NCBI GenBank assembly: GCA_963780815.1
Contig: CAWADG010000012.1
Location: forward strand, 1-64,000
Length of the DNA stretch: 64,000 bases
DNA from: VRUE01 sp963780815
GTDB taxonomy: Bacteria > Actinomycetota > Thermoleophilia > Solirubrobacterales > 70-9
Direction of reading: 5' to 3'
The notes beneath the pieces are model-generated. The model ran no database searches. It had not been told where the DNA came from and saw only the letters and a program-made list of their open reading frames with translations. This document shows, piece after piece, positions 7,679-15,188 of the stretch. The position numbers were made by a program, and so were the translations under genes. Numbering within the stretch: the stretch's first letter is position 1; each line of letters starts with the position of its first letter.

Positions 7679-8794
7679 ATGGCTACGGGCACCATCGTCA
7701 AACGCAAGACGGGAGCGAAAGGCGTCGTCTACGACATCAAGTACCGCACCTCCGACGGTACCCAGATCAAGAAGTGCGCGGGGGCTTCGCGCCAAGAGGC
7801 TCAGCGGCTGCTGAACGCCGCCCTGGCCGCGGTCGAAAGCGGCGCCCAACGGACAACCAGCACGGAGAAGTTCTCCGTCGTCGCCGACAGCTGGCTCGCA
7901 CAGAAGAAGCCACGGATCGAGGCCTCGACCTACAACGACTATGAGATCCACATCCGCAAGCGCCTCAAGCCCGCGTTTGGCGAGCTGAAGCTGCGCCAGA
8001 TCACGCGCGCCAGGATCGAGGCTTACCTGGCCGAACAGGACGGCAATGGCAAGCTCAGCCGTAAGACCATCAACGACAGCCTCATCCTTTGCGCCAGATC
8101 CTCGGCACGGGCGTCCGTGAAGGCGTGCTCGGTAGCAACCCGGCCAAGAACGACGACCGCGACCACCCGCTCGAGCTCCCCTACGAGCGGCCGACGATGC
8201 ACTACCTGAACCGCGAGGATGCGCGCGCCTACCTGGACGCCTGCCAGGCCTGGTACTGGCCGTTGGCCGAGGTGCTGCTCGGCGCCGGTCTTCGGATCGG
8301 CGAGGCAATTGCCCTGGAGTGGCGGGACGTCGACTGGGACGGAGAGCGCCCTGAAGGTGTCGCGCTCGGCGAAGGACAGCGGCAAGGTCGGCACGCCGAA
8401 GGGCGATCGCTCGCGGACTGTCCTGCTGGCCCCTTACCTGATCGATGTCCTCCGCGAGCACCGCAAGGGCCAGGCGAGCGGCTCGGGGATCAACAAGCTC
8501 GTCTTCCGCAGCCCCGAAGGTTTGATGCTGAACCGCCACAACGTCCGCCGCCGCGGCCACGACCCAGCGCTGAAGGAGGCCGGCCTCTCCCCCGCCGTCC
8601 GCCTCCACGATCTGCGTCACACCGCCGCGACGCTCTGGCTCGCCGCCGGCGAGTCGATCTACTTCGTCCAGCAGCAGCTCGGACACGCCGACATCCAGAC
8701 GACGATCGACCAGTACGGGCACCCCGACAAGCAGGCCCATCGGGAGGCTGCCGCGCGGGCGGCAGCATGGTGGCGAAAGGCGGCCTCGGAGTAG
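7679..8794 (+). pseudogene. Tyrosine-recombinase integrase with two frameshifts
   Basis: ATG at 7679 starts an N-terminal arm-binding domain (GTIVKRKTGAKGVVYDIKYR) and a SAM-like core-binding domain (VVADSWLAQKK ... TYNDYEIHIRKRLKPAFGE). The frame breaks near 8090 and again near 8345. Across three frames all catalytic residues are present: Arg in GAGLRIGEAIAL, HDLRHT, GHADIQTT and the Tyr nucleophile in DQYGH. Uninterrupted it would be about 370 residues, normal for actinobacterial phage-type integrases. It would recombine the tRNA-Pro attachment sites. Because core catalytic domains fall in different frames, the gene as written cannot make active integrase. Confidence 0.85.
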
Positions 8795-8801
8795 CTCTTT
8801 C

Positions 8802-8819
8802 GGTACCGCCTTTGGTACC
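8802..8819. repeat. Paired GGTACC site after the integrase
   Basis: GGTACC at 8802-8807 and 8814-8819, 12 bp apart. The 18-bp unit is an inverted copy (17 of 18) of 12352-12369 next to the right attachment site. In both places a CGCTTCCGAAGCG palindrome follows about 40-50 bp downstream (8858-8870 and 12418-12430). Candidate integrase arm-type or excisionase binding sites. Confidence 0.45.
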
Positions 8820-8977
8820 AGGCGGGCGTCCCGGCGCTTCCGTAGAAGGCGCGACTTCGCTTCCGAAGCGGCCTCGAGGGCATCCTGCAAAAGCCCACGA
8901 CCACCCGGCAGGAAACCGAGTGCAGCCGATGTACGACCTCTGCGACCTTTTATCAGGGAACCGGGTGCCGCCCCAGA

Positions 8978-9331
8978 TCAACTCTTGGCGTAGGCCATGT
9001 ACACGGCCTCCAGACACTTTTCCCAAAACTTCTCCCGGTCGCTGGCGTCCATTCCGAGACCAGCCGCTAGTTCGAAGAAGCCATCACCGGGAAGCCCGTC
9101 ATCCGACCGGACAACGACAGCCGAGAGCAAGACGTTTCGGTCCTTGTGGGTTCGGCGGGAAATTTCCGATAGAAGTCTCCCCATGGCTTCGCTTTGAGGA
9201 AGTACTCCGCTGTCGAGACGTTCTGAGAGCTGGGTGTACGTGATCGTCTTCCCATTTGATGCGGTGTCAGCGAGCTCCTTCTCCGCCCTCTGCTTGAGCC
9301 AATTCCACTTCTGCGCCTCGACTGTGTCCAC
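8978..9331 (-). CDS. Hypothetical protein of the defence cargo, 117 aa
   Basis: ATG at 9331. The protein has a helical N-terminus (VEAQKWNWLKQRAEKELAD), a motif ITYTQLSERL typical of a small winged-helix-like opening, then LLSEISRRTH, LLSAVVVRSDDGLPGDGFF and an aromatic C-terminus (KFWEKCLEAVYMAYAK). Similar small proteins with the pattern 'TY.eLa...g......l..I........ppL.a.Vv....g.PG.GF' occur beside restriction and defence genes, but I know no assigned function. It is divergent from the SRA–HNH gene (75 bp between starts). The frame is intact. Confidence 0.55.
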   Translation of the reverse strand: MDTVEAQKWNWLKQRAEKELADTASNGKTITYTQLSERLDSGVLPQSEAMGRLLSEISRRTHKDRNVLLSAVVVRSDDGLPGDGFFELAAGLGMDASDREKFWEKCLEAVYMAYAKS

Positions 9332-9405
9332 AAGCCGACCCTACCCTTCTCGTCCGCGCATGTGCAGTCCAACGAAGAGATCAAGCGATAGGCTCGCGCA
9401 AGCAA

Positions 9406-10289
9406 GTGCCGGCTGCGAAGCGACACTTTGGCAGGTTGCCCGACGTCCCCGAGGGCGCGACCTTCGCGACCGGGGTGGCGTTGCGGCCGCAGGCGTGCAT
9501 AGGCCGCTGCAGGCGGGCATCTCTGGTGGTGCCTCAGAAGGCGCGGATTCAATCGTGATCTCCGGGGGCTATGAGGACGACGTCGATCTCGGCGAGGAGG
9601 TGATCTACACCGGCCACGGTGGGAACGACCCGAACTCGGGTGCCCAGACCGCAAATCAGTCGCTCACTCGACAGAACTTGGCCCTCGCGGTTAGCTCGAC
9701 CCAGGGATTGCCGGTCCGAGTTGTCCGCGGCTCCGGCGGGAATCCCGATCGCTCGCCGAGCACCGGGTACCGGTACGACGGGCTCTACTACGTCGAAAGT
9801 TATTGGAAAGAGCTAGGCCGCTCTGGGTTTGAGATTTGGCGATTTCGCCTCGTCAAGTCTCCATCAGAGAATCCAATTACCGATCCTCCTCCAGGCAAAC
9901 CTCCGCGCGGAGGAGCGGAGGACAGGTTCGCAACAGTCCAGCGTCGAGTGCGCAATACGGCGGTCACGCAGTGGATCAAGGAACTTTACGACTATCGGTG
10001 CCAAATATGCGGGGTGCGAATTGAGACGCCGGGCGGCCCCTACGCCGAGGGTGCCCACATTCGCCCAGTCGGTCGGCCTCACGACGGCCCCGATAGTCCC
10101 GACAACGTACTTTGCCTTTGCCCAACTTGCCACGTCAAGTTAGACCGAGGTGTCATCTGCTTTGACGGCAATGCCAAGGTCTTCGAAATAAGTAATAACC
10201 GCGGGATTGGGCAACTGAATGTCGACCCCTCCCACCACCCCGATGCCGCCCATGCGCACTACTTGTATGGGCTCTTTGCGGCCAGTTAA
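9406..10289 (+). pseudogene. SRA(YDG)–HNH modification-dependent endonuclease, frameshifted
   Basis: From GTG 9406 the reading is PAAKRHFGRLPDVPEGATFAT, the opening of an SRA/YDG domain (F..iPgv..G..f..R). After one indel near 9475 the frame continues GVHRPLQAGISGG, DSIVISGGYEDD, IYTGHGGND, SLTRQNLALAVS, PVRVVRG and GYRYDGLYYVESYW, all SRA hallmarks for flipping and reading modified cytosine. The C-terminus is an HNH nuclease: CQICGVRIETPGG, GAHIRPVGRPHDGPDSPDNVLCLCPTCHVKLDRG. SRA–HNH proteins are type IV-like restriction enzymes that cut DNA containing 5-methyl- or hydroxymethylcytosine. As written, the N-terminal 25 residues are out of frame with the rest; a start further inside would lose part of the SRA fold. 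Confidence 0.8.
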
Positions 10290-10419
10290 GGGGCCAGGCC
10301 AAGGGGCTGCAGTATTCGACAAACGCCCAGGACGGCGCATGGGTGGGTCTTGCCGGACCTCGTATCCGGGAACCAGGCGACAGTCCGTAGGTCCTCCTGG
10401 ACTGTGATCATCACCACTG
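10290..10419. other. Intergenic between convergent defence genes
   Basis: 130 bp between the SRA–HNH stop and the AIPR stop. A weak 6-bp inverted repeat (CAGTCC/GGACTG, about 10380-10403) may act as a terminator. Nothing else seen. Confidence 0.3.
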
Positions 10420-12141
10420 CTAAGCGAATGCGCTGGGCACAGCCGAAAGAACTGCATCCCGAAACGTCTGCGTCCGAACAAGATCGCGATTAAGGTCCTC
10501 ACCATCGGCTGCTAGAAGCACTGCATTTGACGCGGCCTTGAAGCCCTCGAGGCATTTCGTTTCGTCCCAAAGATGGTCACTGACTGTGGAGCACTGCCGT
10601 TTCATCTCTCTGGAATTGAATAGCGGCAACTCTCCACCGAGTATTCCGTGCCGTAGTGCCATTTGTAGGTGATAGCGAGCGGGCTTTAACTCCCCATCCA
10701 GCGCCCGGCTCCGGAAGAAATACTCCAACTTGTACTGCGCGTACGCACTGGCGTAGTACATCTCTAAGCGATGATCCTCAGCAAAGATGCGCTCGCCGAT
10801 CTCTTTGAGTAGGGTCGAAAAGTAGCGGCCCGCTCGGTGCGGCTCGTCCAAGAACATTGAGGCAAACGCACGGATCTGAGAGCCCCGAGTCACGATTCGA
10901 ACCTTCTCGATCCCCGGCAGACCCTCGTATTGTTTCGAGCGTCGCTCGTAGTACAAACGCTGATCGTCGGGAAAAGCCTCGTAGAACGCCTCGAGCTTCT
11001 TTTGAAACTCTGATAGTGCTTGTAGGTCCTCGGCTCCGATTGGCGTCTGCGAGTTGGTGGCGCGGATAACCGCATTCGTGAGATCGTCATCGGTGGTTAC
11101 TATGACCTTTATGGGAACGTGGACTTCATCAGTCAAGTGGTCCCGCTCGCGGTACAAGACATGGCTGGTTTGGCACCCGTTCACGATCTGATAGTCCTCC
11201 ATCACGAACTTGTTGCCTGTGGTGGTGAGATTTCGCGCGACGATGGTGACCCCGTTGTTAAGCAGGGCAAAGCTATTTTTGGCCGATGACACCAAGGTTT
11301 GTTTGATCTGCTCATTGACGACATTGAAGTCCTGAAAATCTCTTACGTTGTCGTAGAACAACGATCGTCGAAGTTGGTCCGTGTCGTCAACGACCAGGCG
11401 AAGATATTCCGGAGCGGGAATAACTCCAAGATAGGCCTCGGTGACGTTCTCCATTTCCGGAAGAACGGCGCGCGACGGAAATTGAAACTCAGTTGAAACT
11501 CGATGTTGGGTGTCGCGATAGACGGATTGGAGACGATCGGCGTCGATAGGGTTCAGCTCGACTCCGCCTCCGGCGAAGAGGCCAAGGTCATCCAGCGCGG
11601 CGATCTCTAACGAAATTCGACCTACAAGATGACTGTCGTCGGTCCAAACTCCAGGGCAGACGTAGTAAAGGCGACACGAGGGATTTCCTTTTCGGAAGCG
11701 GGCGCTGTTGTCGTAGATAGCCTTCTGAAGCTGCTCCGCCCCTTCAATCGAGTCGTTTCGCGGAAGCGTTGGAGACTCCGAAAAGAACTCACGGACCCCT
11801 GCACAGAAGTTGCCAATCTCGCTGGATTCGAAGCTTGTTGAAGTCTTGGCCTGAACAAATACAAAGGCGGCCTCGATGTAGCCACTCGACTCAAGTAGGT
11901 CTTCAAGCTCTTCTACGGAGGTGATCAGGCTGCCGTTGACCATGACGGCGAGACCGTCGATTCCGAGGTCACCGCCTCCTGCAACGATGAAATCCTCGAC
12001 ATTGAACGTCTCAGGATGCTCTCGGGACAGGATCGAGTAGGTCGCAAAGCGCTCAAACGCGGCGGTTTGATCCAAGTTGTCGAACCCTTCGCTTTCGGCG
12101 AAAGTCTCCAGGAGCGATTTGGTGATTCGATCGAGTGCCAT
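10420..12141 (-). CDS. AIPR-family abortive-infection protein, 573 aa
   Basis: ATG at 12141; no clear Shine-Dalgarno. Two diagnostic segments of the AIPR (abortive infection phage resistance) family are present: NNGVTIVARN at about 295-304 and EDYQIVNGCQTSHVL at about 315-329. The N-terminus has GGGDLGIDGLAV (Asp62) and FVFVQAKTS (Gln97-x-Lys99), the D...QxK pattern of a PD-(D/E)xK nuclease fold, so this version probably carries a restriction-endonuclease-like domain. AIPR proteins are phage-defence effectors or parts of restriction systems. The gene is intact, is visibly less GC-rich than chromosomal neighbours and stands alone, convergent with the SRA–HNH gene, consistent with horizontally acquired defence cargo. 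Confidence 0.85.
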   Translation of the reverse strand: MALDRITKSLLETFAESEGFDNLDQTAAFERFATYSILSREHPETFNVEDFIVAGGGDLGIDGLAVMVNGSLITSVEELEDLLESSGYIEAAFVFVQAKTSTSFESSEIGNFCAGVREFFSESPTLPRNDSIEGAEQLQKAIYDNSARFRKGNPSCRLYYVCPGVWTDDSHLVGRISLEIAALDDLGLFAGGGVELNPIDADRLQSVYRDTQHRVSTEFQFPSRAVLPEMENVTEAYLGVIPAPEYLRLVVDDTDQLRRSLFYDNVRDFQDFNVVNEQIKQTLVSSAKNSFALLNNGVTIVARNLTTTGNKFVMEDYQIVNGCQTSHVLYRERDHLTDEVHVPIKVIVTTDDDLTNAVIRATNSQTPIGAEDLQALSEFQKKLEAFYEAFPDDQRLYYERRSKQYEGLPGIEKVRIVTRGSQIRAFASMFLDEPHRAGRYFSTLLKEIGERIFAEDHRLEMYYASAYAQYKLEYFFRSRALDGELKPARYHLQMALRHGILGGELPLFNSREMKRQCSTVSDHLWDETKCLEGFKAASNAVLLAADGEDLNRDLVRTQTFRDAVLSAVPSAFA

Positions 12142-12351
12142 TTTTTGAGAATAACTTCGGGGGCGGCGCTCAAATGTCGACACATCGTGGCGAAAGATCT
12201 CTCGAAGAACTAATTGAGGAGGCCGCCGCTTCCCACGTCGCGCGATCTTCGAAGCTGGCTCGCAGGAAAGTTTGGGTCGCGGCTGCCATCGCGACGGTGT
12301 CTTGCTAGCGGATCTGCCTGGACTGGAATCCAGAAGCTGGGGGACGGACTC

Positions 12352-12369
12352 GGTACCAAAGCCGGTACC
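12352..12369. repeat. Paired GGTACC site near right attachment site
   Basis: GGTACC at 12352-12357 and 12364-12369 with the same 12-bp spacing as at 8802-8819; the two 18-mers are inverted copies with one mismatch. Possible recombinase or excisionase accessory site. Confidence 0.45.
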
Positions 12370-12411
12370 ACCCGGCCCTTGGAAAGATTGCCGGACTAGC
12401 CTCAAACTGCG

Positions 12412-12436
12412 GAAGCCCGCTTCCGAAGCGGGCTTC
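12412..12436 (-). terminator. Hairpin 3' of the tRNA-Pro copy
   Basis: A 25-nt near-perfect palindrome: arms GAAGCCCGCTT and AAGCGGGCTTC around CCG. On the minus strand it follows the tRNA 3' end after 6 bp, where a tRNA transcript would terminate. No long T-run. Confidence 0.5.
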
Positions 12437-12442
12437 CTGGCT

Positions 12443-12490
12443 ATCGGGGAGGCCGGATTTGAACCGGCGACCGCTCGGCCCCCAGCCGAG
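12443..12490 (-). pseudogene. tRNA-Pro(GGG) 3' half / right attachment site
   Basis: Second copy of the 46-bp repeat (12443-12488) plus the 5' anticodon strand CTCGG (12490-12486). On the minus strand it folds as a complete anticodon arm CTCGG-CTGGGGG-CCGAG with anticodon GGG, a T-arm and the acceptor 3' strand. This is the end expected to keep the whole tRNA, but the upstream sequence (to about 12530) does not give a proper D-arm or the expected 5' acceptor CGGGGAG: the adjacent CAGGAGG pairs only 5 of 7. So the tRNA is either degenerate or was damaged by an earlier recombination. Confidence 0.7.
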
Positions 12491-12692
12491 TGCATCCCGA
12501 CCGTCTGGGCGCCGCCTCCTGCTCGAAGGGTGCGACCGCCGCGCATTCGCGCTTTGAGCGCTGGGCGACGGATCATCCTCCCCGAGACCGCGTGACTCAG
12601 TCGGGTTTGGGGAGCCGCTCGTGTTGCCCAATCCGTTGCCCACCTACGAAATACGGTCACCTCTCGGAGGCCGCATTCCGGTTGTGAAGCGA

Positions 12693-12765
12693 TGGCGAGG
12701 GCCGGAATCGAACCGGCGACACCACGATTTTCAGTCGTGTGCTCTACCAACTGAGCTACCTCGCC
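12693..12765 (-). tRNA. tRNA-Phe (GAA)
   Basis: 73 nt on the minus strand beginning GGCGAGGTAGCTCAG. Acceptor GGCGAGG/CCTCGCC, D-arm GCTC...GAGC, anticodon arm CACGA-CTGAAAA-TCGTG with anticodon GAA, T-arm CGCCGG-TTCGATT-CCGGC. The discriminator is A and no CCA is encoded. All arms pair fully. Confidence 0.95.
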
Positions 12766-12833
12766 TGGGTGCCGCTGAGCGGCGCAGTCGAAGGCTAGCG
12801 ACCGGCGGGCCGAGCGGCTGATTTCATCGGGGG

Positions 12834-14162
12834 ATGCGCAGCGCTCGTGCCGCAGCGGTTGCCTGCGTCGGCCTCGTCGCGGCGATCACCGTCTCGGGAG
12901 GGTCGCGGGCCGACCCGCGAACTCCTCCGGCCATTCCGGGGATGCCGGCGCCGTTCCTCGGGACCGCGCTGGTCGGGAACGGCGCGAGCGTCGGGGCGGT
13001 CGACTCATACGGCGACGTCGTCGACCTCCGCCGGCTCGGCCCGCCAGGGCGGGCTATGGTCGAGATTCCGCCGGAGCTTCAGGTCGCCGGGACAGTGCCT
13101 GCTGACGCGGGAATGGTCGCCAGGGCGCGTGTGGGCGGGGCGGCACTGCCGTTCTGGCGGGCCGACACGATCCGCCAGAGCTACCTGCCGGGGACCGACG
13201 TGCTGCGCACGACCGCCAGTTTCGGCAACCGATCGGTGACCGTCGTCCGGCGGATCGGAGGAGCGGAGACAGCACGGGCCGATCGTCGCTGGCTCGCCGC
13301 GTCGCGACCGCTCGGGCCCACCGCGCCCCGCTGGGCGCGGCGGATGTACCGGCGCTCGCTGCTCGTCCTCCGCGCCCTCACCGACGAACGCACCGGCGCC
13401 GCGATCGCCGGAGCGCGCGACGGCTGGGCCTACGTCTGGCCGCGCGACGCATCCGCGGTCGCAATCGCCCTCGCCTCCGCCGGCCACCGGGCCGAGGCAC
13501 GGCGGGTCGTCGCCTTCCTAGAGCGGCTCGACCTTGGCGCCGCGGCACGGTTCGACGTCGCCGGCGCCCCGGTCGACGGCCGCGCTGCGCAGGGCGACGC
13601 CGAAGGCTGGGTCGCAGCCGCCGCACGCGCCGTCGGCGCCACCGGGCCGCCCTCGGCATCCGCCTGGCGCGGAGTTGGCGACTATCAGGAGAAAGGCCCC
13701 GGCGACTACCTCGGGAACGCGCTCGCCGCCGGCGCCCCGCCCGCCGCGCTGTCCAGATTCGAGGGCCCACAGGGGCTGACGCGGGAGGCGGGTTCGGGCT
13801 CCGACCTCGACTCGGCGGCGGCCTGGGCGGTTCGACCCTTCCCGCACCCCGCTCTCTTCCCCGCCGCTCGCCGGACCCTGCTGCGCCTCGCCGCCGGCAG
13901 CGGGCGGTTCGGCATCGCGCCCTCGGAGGACTGGCCGGACGGGGACCCGTGGACGGCGCCGACGGCCTGGTCCGCCTGGAGTCTCGCCGCCCTCGGCGAG
14001 CGCGGCGCCGCCATGCGGCTGGTCGGGGACCTGCGGCGGGCGGCCACGCCCCTGGGCCTCCTGCCCGAGCGCGTCGATGCGCGCACCGGCCTCCCCCGCT
14101 CAACGACTCCGCTCGCCTGGTCGCACGCCTTCGCGATCCTCGCCCTCCGCGAGCTCTGGTGA
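12834..14162 (+). CDS. Secreted GH15-like glucoamylase-family protein, 442 aa
   Basis: ATG at 12834; N-terminal signal peptide (RSARAAAVACVGLVAAITVSG, cleavage after about residue 26). The core shows the (alpha/alpha)6-barrel signatures of glycoside hydrolase family 15: SLLVLRALTDERTGA, DGWAYVWPRDAS (catalytic-site region), a central helix with ARRVVAFLER, and GLLPERVDARTGLPRSTTPLAWSHA near the C-terminus, where the Glu of LLPE corresponds to the catalytic base region. It probably hydrolyses alpha-glucosides outside the cell. The length is shorter than full glucoamylases (about 600+), because the N-terminal beta-sandwich is reduced. First intact gene right of the island; the GNAT gene follows 9 nt after its stop. 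Confidence 0.7.
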   Translation: MRSARAAAVACVGLVAAITVSGGSRADPRTPPAIPGMPAPFLGTALVGNGASVGAVDSYGDVVDLRRLGPPGRAMVEIPPELQVAGTVPADAGMVARARVGGAALPFWRADTIRQSYLPGTDVLRTTASFGNRSVTVVRRIGGAETARADRRWLAASRPLGPTAPRWARRMYRRSLLVLRALTDERTGAAIAGARDGWAYVWPRDASAVAIALASAGHRAEARRVVAFLERLDLGAAARFDVAGAPVDGRAAQGDAEGWVAAAARAVGATGPPSASAWRGVGDYQEKGPGDYLGNALAAGAPPAALSRFEGPQGLTREAGSGSDLDSAAAWAVRPFPHPALFPAARRTLLRLAAGSGRFGIAPSEDWPDGDPWTAPTAWSAWSLAALGERGAAMRLVGDLRRAATPLGLLPERVDARTGLPRSTTPLAWSHAFAILALRELW

Positions 14163-14171
14163 GATTGGTCA

Positions 14172-14663
14172 ATGGAGGCCAGGCCGGCAACCCTCGATGA
14201 CTGTGCGGCGATCGCTCGAGGTATGAAGGTCGTCGTCGACGAAGGCCGCTGGCTCGCCACCGGGCCCGCGATCCCCGCCGATGACCTCGAGCAGCGCTTC
14301 CGGTTCTCGGTCGAATCCCACGAGCACCACCCGTTCGTCCTGATCGACAACGGCGAGCTGATCGGCGCGCTCGGGCTCAACCCAACCCACGCCCCTGGCG
14401 TGCTGGCTCTGGGGATGTGGGTCCTGCCGGAGCGGCGCGGGCGCGGCGGCGGCCGGATGCTCGCCGAGGCGGCGATCGCCGCCCGCCCCGTCGACGTCCA
14501 CAAGATCGAGCTCGAGGTCTTCACCGACAACGAGCCTGCGATCGCCCTCTACCGCTCGCTCGGCTTCGAGGCGGAGGGGACGAGGCGCGACCACTACCGC
14601 CGCGAGGACGGGTCCCTGCGCTCGGCCCTCGTCATGGCGCGCCTGTTTCCGCCCGGTTCCTGA
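14172..14663 (+). CDS. GNAT-family N-acetyltransferase, 163 aa
   Basis: Typical GNAT fold: MEARPATLDDCAAIARGM at the start, beta-strand VLIDNGELIGALGL, the acetyl-CoA pyrophosphate loop LPERRGRGGGRMLAEAAI at about 80-98 (R-x-x-G-x-G/A), and FTDNEPAIALYRSLGFEAEG at about 120-140, as in the RimJ/RimL branch. It transfers an acetyl group from acetyl-CoA to an amine; the substrate cannot be told. It lies 9 nt after the GH15-like gene, so probably co-transcribed, and is convergent with the LOG-like gene. Confidence 0.85.
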   Translation: MEARPATLDDCAAIARGMKVVVDEGRWLATGPAIPADDLEQRFRFSVESHEHHPFVLIDNGELIGALGLNPTHAPGVLALGMWVLPERRGRGGGRMLAEAAIAARPVDVHKIELEVFTDNEPAIALYRSLGFEAEGTRRDHYRREDGSLRSALVMARLFPPGS

Positions 14664-14675
14664 GTCTCCACCGGG

Positions 14676-15188
14676 TCAGATCGCATCGAGGGCGGTCGCG
14701 ACCGCCTCGGCCGCGGTCTCGACCACGATCACCCCCGGCGCCCCCGCCATTTCCTCGCTGCCGACCAGGCCCCAGCTGTGGAGGGCGACTACCGTCCGGT
14801 CGAGGGCCCGCGCGTGGCCGATCTCCGAGAGCGTCCCCCAGGCGCCGCCGACGGCGATCACGGCGTCGCCGCTCGCTACCACCGCGAGGTTCCGCGCGAA
14901 TCCGACGCCGCTGGCGACGACGTGGGTGCAGTGGGGGTTCGCCTCGTCGACCGAGAGCCCCGGGACGATGCCGATCACCTCGCCGCCGGCCTGCGCCGCG
15001 CCGCGCGCCGCCGCCTCCATCACCCCGCCGCGGCCGCCGCAGACCACCGTCGCCCCCGCCTCCGCCAGCAACCGTCCGACCTCCTCGGCGAGTCGCGCCG
15101 CCTGGGAGCCGTCCCCGGCGGCACTGGCCCCGATCACGGATATTTGCGTTCGCCCGCTCTGCTCCCGCTCGCTCACACCCATGATCAC
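14676..15188 (-). CDS. LOG/TIGR00725-family Rossmann protein, about 170 aa
   Basis: Has the nucleotide-binding phrases of the TIGR00725/LOG-like family: ISVIGASAAGDG, VVCGGRGGVMEAAARGA (PGGxGT-related Gly-rich motif), IGIVPGLSVDEAN and AVIAVGGAWGTLSEIGHA. LOG proteins hydrolyse cytokinin riboside monophosphates; this branch is less well defined and may act on other nucleoside monophosphates. The GTG at 15188 overlaps the helicase stop (GTGA), an ATG follows at 15182; either could be the start. Translational coupling with the helicase is likely. Confidence 0.75.
   Translation of the reverse strand: MIMGVSEREQSGRTQISVIGASAAGDGSQAARLAEEVGRLLAEAGATVVCGGRGGVMEAAARGAAQAGGEVIGIVPGLSVDEANPHCTHVVASGVGFARNLAVVASGDAVIAVGGAWGTLSEIGHARALDRTVVALHSWGLVGSEEMAGAPGVIVVETAAEAVATALDAI

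Larger units (their letters stand above)
12142..12442. other. Non-coding right end of the island
   Basis: About 300 bp upstream of the AIPR gene without a supported gene. It contains the GGTACC pair at 12352-12369 and the hairpin at 12412-12436. The AIPR promoter should lie in its left part, but no clear hexamers were identified. Confidence 0.5.
2925..12488. mobile_element. Integrated satellite/ICE-like genomic island at tRNA-Pro
   Basis: The segment lies between two direct copies of a 46-bp tRNA-Pro 3'-half sequence. It contains a tyrosine integrase, an excisionase-like gene, a MerR-like regulator and a multi-domain primase–helicase, all on a short segment without capsid or conjugation genes. 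This is the core set of phage satellites and small integrative plasmids. Cargo is a predicted modification-dependent nuclease (SRA–HNH), a small unknown protein and an AIPR protein, on DNA that is visibly less GC-rich than the neighbourhood around 10.4-12.2 kb. Integrase, excisionase and SRA–HNH carry frameshifts, so the element may now be unable to excise. Boundaries are seen in the sequence; classification as satellite rather than plasmid-like ICE is inference. Confidence 0.8.

Noticed and set aside
12577..12584. CGGGGAGG on the minus strand exactly complements the tRNA-Pro acceptor 3' strand
   Set aside because: It lies about 94 nt before the anticodon stem instead of 26, with no D-arm between. 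A 68-nt insertion would be required; chance in GC-rich DNA is the simpler reading.
12490..12687. Possible small ORFs between the two tRNA sequences
   Set aside because: Composition reflects tRNA-derived and intergenic DNA; no start signals.
13378..14190. 270-codon Arg-rich frame antisense to the GH15-like gene
   Set aside because: Extremely Arg-rich composition, typical of a shadow frame.
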